DNA from: Shimia sp047124445
Lineage (GTDB): Bacteria; Pseudomonadota; Alphaproteobacteria; Rhodobacterales; Rhodobacteraceae
Length of the DNA stretch: 64,000 nucleotides
Assembly (NCBI RefSeq): GCF_047124445.1
Contig: NZ_CP138921.1
Span: 1,054,001 to 1,118,000 of the forward strand
Direction: 5' to 3'
Shown here: piece by piece, positions 58,670 to 64,000 of the stretch
Numbering within the stretch: the first letter of the stretch is position 1
Layout: every line of letters starts with the position of its first letter
Made by a program: the position numbers and the translations under genes
Notes under the pieces: model-generated
The model's input: only the letters and a program-made list of their open reading frames with translations
Database searches by the model: none
What the model was told of the DNA's origin: nothing

Positions 58670-60691
58670 GTGGATATCGCCGCACTGCGTGAAAAGAACC
58701 CAGAACATTGGATGAAAGCCGCCGCCATCCGCGCCCTGACGCTGGATGCGGTTGCCGCTGCAAACTCCGGTCACTCCGGCATGCCAATGGGCATGGCTGA
58801 CGTGGCCACTGTGCTGTTTGAAAAGCACATGAAATTTGACGTCGCTGCGCCAAGCTGGCCGGACCGCGACCGTTTCATCCTGTCCGCAGGCCACGGCTCC
58901 ATGCTGATCTACTCCCTGCTTTACCTCATGGGCGACAACCAGGTCACCCACGATCAGATCAAGAACTTCCGCCAGTCCGGCGCGCTGACCGCAGGCCATC
59001 CGGAAAACTTCCTGATCGACGCAGTCGAGACCACAACCGGTCCACTGGGTCAGGGCATCGCCAACGCCGTGGGCTTCGCCATGGCCGAAGAAATCCAGCG
59101 CGCCCAATACGGCCGCAAGCTGGTGGATCACTACACCTATGTGATCGCCGGTGACGGCTGCCTGATGGAAGGCATCTCCCAAGAGGCCATCGGCCTTGCC
59201 GGTCGCCACTCCCTGGGCCACCTGATTGTACTCTGGGACAACAACAACATCACCATCGACGGCACCGTGGAGCTTTCTGACCGCACCGATCAGGTCAAAC
59301 GCTTCAAAGCCTCCGGCTGGCACGTGCTGGAAATCGACGGCCACGATCCGGAAGCGATCGACGCTGCGATTGAAGCTGCCAAGAAGACCAAAAAGCCGTC
59401 GATGATCGCCTGCAAAACGCACATCGCCATTGGCCACGCCGCGCAGGACACCTCCAAGGGCCACGGCGCTCTGACCGACGCGGATCAGATGAAAGCCGCC
59501 AAAGAAGGCTACGGCTGGACCTCGGCACCATTTGAAGTCCCAGCCGACATCAAAGCGCAGTGGGAAGCCATCGGTTCCCGCGGTGCCGCGGATCGTGAAG
59601 CCTGGGAAGGTCGCTTTGCCGAAGCCTCCAAACAGAAGCAGGACCGTTTCAACCGCGCCTACGCTCTGGAAGCCCCAAACAAACTGTCCGCAACCATCAA
59701 GGCGCTGAAAAAGCAGACCTCCGAGGAGCAGCCTTCCGTGGCCACCCGGAAGTCGTCCGAAATGGCGCTGGCCGCGATCAACCCAATCATGCCAGAAACC
59801 GTGGGTGGCTCTGCCGACCTGACCGGTTCCAACAACACCAAGACCGGCGATCTAGGCGTGTTTGACACCGACAACCGCAAAGGCCGCTACGTCTACTGGG
59901 GCATCCGCGAGCACGGCATGGCCGCTGCGATGAACGGCATGGCGCTGCACGGTGGGATCCGCCCTTACGGCGGCACCTTCTTCTGCTTCACCGACTACGC
60001 GCGCCCGTCCATGCGTCTGGCCGCCCTGTCCAAGATCCCAACCGTGTTTGTCATGACCCATGACTCCATCGGCGTGGGCGAAGACGGCCCAACCCACCAG
60101 CCGGTTGAGCATCTGGCGATCTGCCGCGCGACCCCGAACACCTATGTGTTCCGCCCAGCAGACACCGTGGAAACCGCCGAGGCTTGGGAAATTGCCCTGA
60201 CGTCGAAAGAAACCCCATCGGTGCTGGCCCTGACCCGTCAGAACCTGCCCACCGTGCGAACCGAGCACAAGCTCAAGAACCTCACCGCCCAGGGCGCTTA
60301 TGTTCTGGCCGAAGCCGAAGGCAAACGTCAGGCCATCCTGATCGCCACCGGCTCCGAGGTCTCCACCGCGATGGAAGCCAAAAAGCTGCTTGAGGCCGAA
60401 GGCATCGGCACCCGCGTGGTCTCCATGCCGTGTATGGAGCTCTTCGCCGCGCAGGACGAAGCCTACCGTCGCAAGGTGCTGCCCGCCGGCGCCGCCGTAC
60501 GTGTCGGTGTGGAAGCAGCCGTGCGCAACGGCGGCTGGGACCAGTGGCTGCTGGGTGAACGCGCTCGCGCGGGCAAATCCGACTTTGTGGGCATGGACAG
60601 CTTCGGCGCCTCCGCCCCGGCGGGTGAGCTGTTCGAGAAGTTCGGCATCACCGCAGCAAACGTGGCCCAGAAGGTCAAAGACCTACTGTAA
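58670..60691 (+). CDS. tkt: Transketolase
   Basis: 673 residues from a GTG start (AAGGAG upstream). TPP-binding GDGCLMEGISQEAIGLA, catalytic-site RFILSAGHGSMLIYSL, VETTTGPLGQGIANAVGFA, HDSIGVGEDGPTHQP. Shuttles C2 units in the pentose phosphate pathway. Codon use is strongly biased (high expression). A very strong terminator follows. Confidence 0.97.
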   Translation: MDIAALREKNPEHWMKAAAIRALTLDAVAAANSGHSGMPMGMADVATVLFEKHMKFDVAAPSWPDRDRFILSAGHGSMLIYSLLYLMGDNQVTHDQIKNFRQSGALTAGHPENFLIDAVETTTGPLGQGIANAVGFAMAEEIQRAQYGRKLVDHYTYVIAGDGCLMEGISQEAIGLAGRHSLGHLIVLWDNNNITIDGTVELSDRTDQVKRFKASGWHVLEIDGHDPEAIDAAIEAAKKTKKPSMIACKTHIAIGHAAQDTSKGHGALTDADQMKAAKEGYGWTSAPFEVPADIKAQWEAIGSRGAADREAWEGRFAEASKQKQDRFNRAYALEAPNKLSATIKALKKQTSEEQPSVATRKSSEMALAAINPIMPETVGGSADLTGSNNTKTGDLGVFDTDNRKGRYVYWGIREHGMAAAMNGMALHGGIRPYGGTFFCFTDYARPSMRLAALSKIPTVFVMTHDSIGVGEDGPTHQPVEHLAICRATPNTYVFRPADTVETAEAWEIALTSKETPSVLALTRQNLPTVRTEHKLKNLTAQGAYVLAEAEGKRQAILIATGSEVSTAMEAKKLLEAEGIGTRVVSMPCMELFAAQDEAYRRKVLPAGAAVRVGVEAAVRNGGWDQWLLGERARAGKSDFVGMDSFGASAPAGELFEKFGITAANVAQKVKDLL

Positions 60692-60711
60692 GCTCGGTAT
60701 ATATCTCATTG

Positions 60712-60742
60712 AAAAGGCGCCTCAATCTGAGGCGCCTTTTTT
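60712..60742 (+). terminator. Terminator of tkt
   Basis: Thirteen-bp perfect stem (AAAAGGCGCCTCA/TGAGGCGCCTTTT) with a 3-base loop and T extension. Confidence 0.95.
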
Positions 60743-60980
60743 CATTTTAACGCGCAGACGCGCGCTTTTGTCTTCGACGGGGAGTGCGCTGCGTCTGGGA
60801 AGGAGCCCAGTGGGCTCCTTCAGCAGCAAACGGGCGGCGCCCTGAGGTAAGAAGAAGTAACCTTTCATTAACCACAAAGTCGCACGCTTTTGATGCGGTA
60901 CAGGCTGGGAAGCCGATGACCGTGCAAGGAGAAGCCTCATCGGGGTTCCTTCTGGGGGGTGGCCCCGCGCTCCCCCCCAC

Positions 60981-61027
60981 CTTCTTCTTGCCAAAAGTAT
61001 CCCGGGGGTCTGGGGGCTGGCCCCCAG
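60981..61027 (+). repeat. GC-rich dispersed repeat (copy B)
   Basis: 60981-61015 matches 52418-52452 at 32 of 35 positions. Then GGGGGCTGGCCCCCAG, a GGGGGC/GCCCCC-type inverted element also seen in copy A at 52477-52491. Confidence 0.7.
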
Positions 61028-61159
61028 CTTGGACAGTAAGTGCGTTTGGCTGCGAGACCTGTCAGGATATCCGACCGCCAAACCTACCCCTATTCCCCCT
61101 ATCTTTACCTGTCGTAACTCTCTATCAGCCATCCGACAGCCCGCCACACAGGACCACCC

Positions 61160-61906
61160 ATGCTCGCCACATTCCTAAAGCGCTGCCTTCTGGTCCTCAC
61201 CGGCCCGTTTATCTTCCTGTTTGTGGCCTTCATCCCCACCGTCTGCGGCAAACGCGCCGGCTTTCGCGGCTGGTTCTGGCGCACCGTCTCGCGCTGCTGT
61301 TCCTGGCTGCTGTGGTTCTTAGACGTGAAAGTCGACATCTCCGACGCCGCCGTCGAAGCCCTGCGCACCGACAGCAACTCGATCATCGCCGTAAACCACC
61401 GCAGCCACCTGGACGGCTTCTCCATGCTGCATGTGATCCCGGACGAGAAATGGGTCACCTTCGGCGCCAAGAAGGAACTCTGCGAAGCCGCCCTGCTAAA
61501 ACGCGGGTTTGAAGGCGCAGGGCTCCTGAAAATCGACCGTCAAAAAGGCCGCGACGCGCTGTCGTCCCTAACCGAGGCCATCGCCGCAATGCCGGAACGC
61601 CGTTCCCCAATCCTGTTTGTCGAAGGCACGCGGTCCACCAAGCCGGGCCTCGCACCTTTTAAAGCCGGCGCCGTGCTGATTGCTCAACAAACCGGTCGCG
61701 CCGTGCGCCCCTTTGTGATCAGCCACTCCGACAAGCTCCTGCCACGGGGCAAGTTTTTCCCGTTCAAAGGCACCATCCACATAGATGTGCTCGACCAGAT
61801 GCGCTTTGACGCGGAAGAAAACACCGACGCCGCCGTCGCCCGCCTGCGCAACGCCATGGGCGCAGCCTATGACGCGCAGACCGGCGAAGTTACCAAATCT
61901 GCCTAA
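61160..61906 (+). CDS. 1-acyl-sn-glycerol-3-phosphate acyltransferase-type protein
   Basis: 248 residues. N-terminal hydrophobic segment (LLVLTGPFIFLFVAFIPTV), then PlsC motifs VNHRSHLDGFSML (HX4D), LKIDRQKGRDAL, LFVEGTRSTKPGLAPFKAGA and VRPFVISHSDKLLP. Acylates lysophosphatidic acid or a related lysolipid at the inner membrane. Third acyltransferase motif set intact. A second, unrelated-looking acyltransferase is at 41 kb. Confidence 0.88.
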   Translation: MLATFLKRCLLVLTGPFIFLFVAFIPTVCGKRAGFRGWFWRTVSRCCSWLLWFLDVKVDISDAAVEALRTDSNSIIAVNHRSHLDGFSMLHVIPDEKWVTFGAKKELCEAALLKRGFEGAGLLKIDRQKGRDALSSLTEAIAAMPERRSPILFVEGTRSTKPGLAPFKAGAVLIAQQTGRAVRPFVISHSDKLLPRGKFFPFKGTIHIDVLDQMRFDAEENTDAAVARLRNAMGAAYDAQTGEVTKSA

Positions 61907-61989
61907 CATCTGCACCGCCCTGAATGTGGTCTGGATCAGAGGGGGTCGAAACGCTCGCTTTAGTGCCAAAATGGCCGTACAATTTTTGC

Positions 61990-62397
61990 ATGAAGACAGA
62001 GTTCGAGCATTTTCTCACAGATATTTCAAACGCCTTCATCGAGTGCAACTTCGATCAGTGGCGCAACCGGTTGCTCCTGCCATTTTCGTTGGTCACCAAG
62101 CTCAAGCCGATTGTATTGACAACCGACGCGGCCGTGGCAGAGAACTTCCAGCAATACCTGGTCGCAGCCAAAATGATGAACTTGAACCTCATCGACCGTG
62201 TCCCAATCTCTCTGGAGAAATGCCCGGACGGCACATGGCTGGGGACCTTCCGAACGAGAATGCTCAGCGGCGCGCATCTGGCGACCGCGCCATACACATC
62301 AACAGCGCTATTGCACAACGCCGAGGGACGTTTTCGCATGTCCTCGATGCTCAACGCCAGAGGGCATCAAGATTGGACTGGCGTCGAAGACACGTAA
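61990..62397 (+). CDS. Hypothetical protein, 135 aa
   Basis: Starts at ATG 61990 (the open frame from 61924 is unsupported, and the ribosome-binding site is weak). It reads MKTEFEHFLTDISNAFIECN, then LLLPFSLVTKLKPIVLTTDA, a helical-to-strand pattern that could be an NTF2/SnoaL-like domain. That assignment is a guess. Codon use is less biased than the neighbours. 83 bp after the acyltransferase. Confidence 0.6.
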   Translation: MKTEFEHFLTDISNAFIECNFDQWRNRLLLPFSLVTKLKPIVLTTDAAVAENFQQYLVAAKMMNLNLIDRVPISLEKCPDGTWLGTFRTRMLSGAHLATAPYTSTALLHNAEGRFRMSSMLNARGHQDWTGVEDT

Positions 62398-62433
62398 ATC
62401 CCCGCCCTTTGTGTCGGACGGCAAAGGACCACC

Positions 62434-62886
62434 TCAAATCAACCGCCGCAGCCGCGGACCGGTTTCCAGAAAGCCTTGAGCCTCATAAAACGCCAAGGTC
62501 CGGTGCCATTGCGGCTGCATTGGCGCGCCGACCTCCAGCCGCTTCCAGCCCCGCGCAACACCTTCCGCCTGCGCCGCCGCCAATAACGTCGCTGCCACGC
62601 CCTGCGACCGGAACGCCGGCGTCACATAGAGCTCGGAAATCTCGCCAAATACGCCCCCGGCATAAATCGCGGCACATTCATGTAGGGTGATCACCCCCAC
62701 AGGCGTCCCGTCTTGAGCGGCTACAAACGCGGTAATTTGCCCGCGCTGCAATAGCGCCTCTGCCGCGGCAGACACCGCCGCACGGTCAATATCGTCGCCC
62801 CCGGACAGCTCTTGCAAAAGAGCACAGACAAACCCTGCCACCACGGCCGCATCTTCCTGCGCCGCCTTCCTTACCTCAACACCCAT
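62434..62886 (-). CDS. GNAT family N-acetyltransferase
   Basis: 150 residues of GNAT fold: EVRKAAQEDAAVVAGFV, FVAAQDGTPVGVITLHEC, ISELYVTPAFRSQGVAATLL (acetyl-CoA pyrophosphate loop RSQGVA) and WHRTLAFYEAQGFLETGP. Substrate unknown. Single gene, convergent with the hypothetical upstream. Confidence 0.9.
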   Translation of the reverse strand: MGVEVRKAAQEDAAVVAGFVCALLQELSGGDDIDRAAVSAAAEALLQRGQITAFVAAQDGTPVGVITLHECAAIYAGGVFGEISELYVTPAFRSQGVAATLLAAAQAEGVARGWKRLEVGAPMQPQWHRTLAFYEAQGFLETGPRLRRLI

Positions 62887-62990
62887 ACTTCAATATCTCA
62901 TCTGCTAAAATTTGATCAAATCAAACCTAATCGCGGTGAACGTTCAAACCAAAATCTCAAAAATTTAGGCCGCCACAAAAAACGGATGCA

Positions 62991-63965
62991 TTAATGCGCC
63001 GCTTTCTTGCCGCTCACCGCCCCCCAGATCGGCGCGATCACCTTGGTTGCCACCGGGATCAACGCCGCGCCGAGCACCAGACCAAACACGCCGTCCAGCG
63101 CCGCTTTGGTGGTCCATTCGACAAAGCCCTCATAGGCCGCTGGCACCATGTGGCCCGCCGCATAAGCAATGTCGTGGATGTGGTGTCCCAGCCAGCCAAA
63201 GCCCAGCTCTTCCATGCCGTGGATCACAATCGAGCCGCCCACCCAAAGCATTGCCGCGGTGCCGACAATGGTCAGCAGCTTCATGAAATAGGGCATACCA
63301 CGCACCAGCCAGCGGCCCAAGGTGCGGGTCAGTGACAGACGACCACCGGCATACATTGCCAAGCCCACGTCATCCATTTTCACAATCAAAGCCACAGAGC
63401 CATAGACCGCCACGGTGATGCCAATCCCGGCCACGGCCAATGTCGCCGCTTCCATCCAGAAGTTGCTCTCCGGAATGCCGGACAGGATAATGGTCATGAT
63501 TTCTGCAGACAGGATGAAGTCGGTTTTGATCGCACCCGCAGCCTTCTTCTCTTCCAGATGCGCGGGGTCGTCGACCTCCTCTTCCTCGCCGCCATGATGC
63601 TCTTCATGCGGCAGGAAGGCGTGAAGCACCTTCTCGGCTCCTTCAAAACACAGATACGCCCCGCCAATCATCAACAGTGGCGAAATCAACCAGGGCGCAA
63701 AGTTGGCCAATAGCAAGGCCACCGGCAACAGAATGAGCAGCTTGTTTTTGATCGAGCCTTTGGCGATTTTCCAGATGATTGGAAGCTCGCGCTTGGCTTC
63801 AAACCCGTGCAGGTATTTTGGCGTCACCGCAGCGTCGTCGATCACCGCGCCCGCCGCCTTGGCGCTCGCCTTGGCCGCGCCTGCTGCCACATCGTCAATC
63901 GAAGCCGCTGCCACTTTGGCAATCGAGGCCACATCATCCAACAACGCCAGCAAACCACCTGCCAT
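62991..63965 (-). CDS. DUF808/YedI family membrane protein
   Basis: 324 residues from ATG 63965 (GGGAG 8 nt upstream; a GTG at 63974 is less likely). Starts MAGGLLALLDDVASIAKVAAA, then DDAAVTPKYLHGFEAKRELPI, typical of DUF808. Several spans and a His/Glu-rich loop (HEEHHGGEEEE) that may bind metal. Function unknown. The last 35 bp of the window have nothing recognised. Confidence 0.9.
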   Translation of the reverse strand: MAGGLLALLDDVASIAKVAAASIDDVAAGAAKASAKAAGAVIDDAAVTPKYLHGFEAKRELPIIWKIAKGSIKNKLLILLPVALLLANFAPWLISPLLMIGGAYLCFEGAEKVLHAFLPHEEHHGGEEEEVDDPAHLEEKKAAGAIKTDFILSAEIMTIILSGIPESNFWMEAATLAVAGIGITVAVYGSVALIVKMDDVGLAMYAGGRLSLTRTLGRWLVRGMPYFMKLLTIVGTAAMLWVGGSIVIHGMEELGFGWLGHHIHDIAYAAGHMVPAAYEGFVEWTTKAALDGVFGLVLGAALIPVATKVIAPIWGAVSGKKAAH

Positions 63966-64000
63966 CTTACGCACTCCCTTTGCCCCACTGGAGGGACTAT

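Larger units (their letters stand above)
60692..61159. other. 468-bp intergenic region after tkt
   Basis: No gene supported. It holds the tkt terminator, a near-perfect palindrome at 60799-60821 (GAAGGAGCCC, 3-base loop, GGGCTCCTTC), a GC-rich dispersed repeat copy (60981-61027), and the leader of the acyltransferase gene. A frame across 60784-61020 reads through but looks like repeat sequence, not protein. Confidence 0.65.

Noticed and set aside
60784..61512. 242-residue plus-strand frame after transketolase
   Set aside because: The first part is repeat-like, the rest is an out-of-frame reading of the acyltransferase gene.

Overview
The window is a GC-rich, tightly packed stretch of alphaproteobacterial chromosome. 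Its gene content and order point to the Rhodobacteraceae/Roseobacter group: trkA-trkH-hfq-hflX; dusB(nifR3)-ntrB-ntrC-ntrY-ntrX; fused ispDF-pgpA-cinA; trpG-trpD-ung-trpC-moaC-moeA-lexA; argC-ccmE-[endolysin-holin]-ccmF-ccmH; and a fused IorA/IorB indolepyruvate oxidoreductase. It is mostly core genome. I saw no rRNA, tRNA, CRISPR array or insertion sequence. The genus cannot be fixed from the sequence alone.

Layout. Bases 1-3.6 kb (minus): K+ uptake (trkA, trkH), the RNA chaperone hfq and the 5' part of hflX. 3.7-4.7 kb: two tandem paralogous small lipoproteins. 4.7-11.9 kb (minus): nitrogen and redox two-component operon dusB-ntrBC-ntrYX. 12.1-14.2 kb (plus): ispDF, pgpA and a stand-alone CinA C-terminal domain. 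14.4-15.6 kb: an ammonium transporter without an adjacent glnK. 15.6-20.2 kb: an acidic anchored protein, a COQ10/RatA-type START protein, hpt, two small proteins of unknown function and a divergent polysaccharide deacetylase. 20.3-25.9 kb (plus): a chain of overlapping genes from trpG to moeA, then lexA with its own SOS boxes. 25.9-30.9 kb: comEC (minus), gltX and gltA. 31.1-33.2 kb: two RTX calcium-binding paralogues. 33.5-41.1 kb: a DUF2087 protein, then a minus-strand block with an enoyl-CoA hydratase, ccmH, ccmF, a gene-transfer-agent (GTA)-type holin and endolysin, ccmE, argC and murI. 41.1-47.4 kb (minus): acyltransferase, indolepyruvate oxidoreductase and a GGDEF-EAL protein. 47.7-52.4 kb (plus): an LsrB/VtlR-like LysR regulator, a candidate small RNA, an MscS-type channel and an outer-membrane barrel. 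52.6-57.1 kb (plus): purL, small proteins, bolA and grxD. 57.1-58.4 kb (minus): zapA with an upstream coiled-coil gene. 58.7-62.4 kb (plus): transketolase, an acyltransferase and a hypothetical. 62.4-64 kb (minus): a GNAT acetyltransferase and a DUF808 membrane protein.

Points of most interest. (1) A two-gene lysis cassette (GH108 endolysin carrying an EF-hand loop, plus a GTA-type holin) sits inside the cytochrome c maturation locus. A 7-bp hairpin overlaps the endolysin ribosome-binding site. (2) Two RTX paralogues each carry a closely matching 16-bp palindrome 172-181 bp upstream of the start codon. (3) A compact terminator-ended RNA candidate with an unpaired CTCCCT segment lies directly downstream of the LsrB/VtlR-like regulator, a position reminiscent of AbcR sRNAs. 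(4) Both NtrC and NtrX lack the GAFTGA loop, which points to sigma54-independent action. (5) Perfect palindromes lie upstream of the indolepyruvate oxidoreductase and the LysR gene. (6) ung is translationally locked between trpD and trpC.
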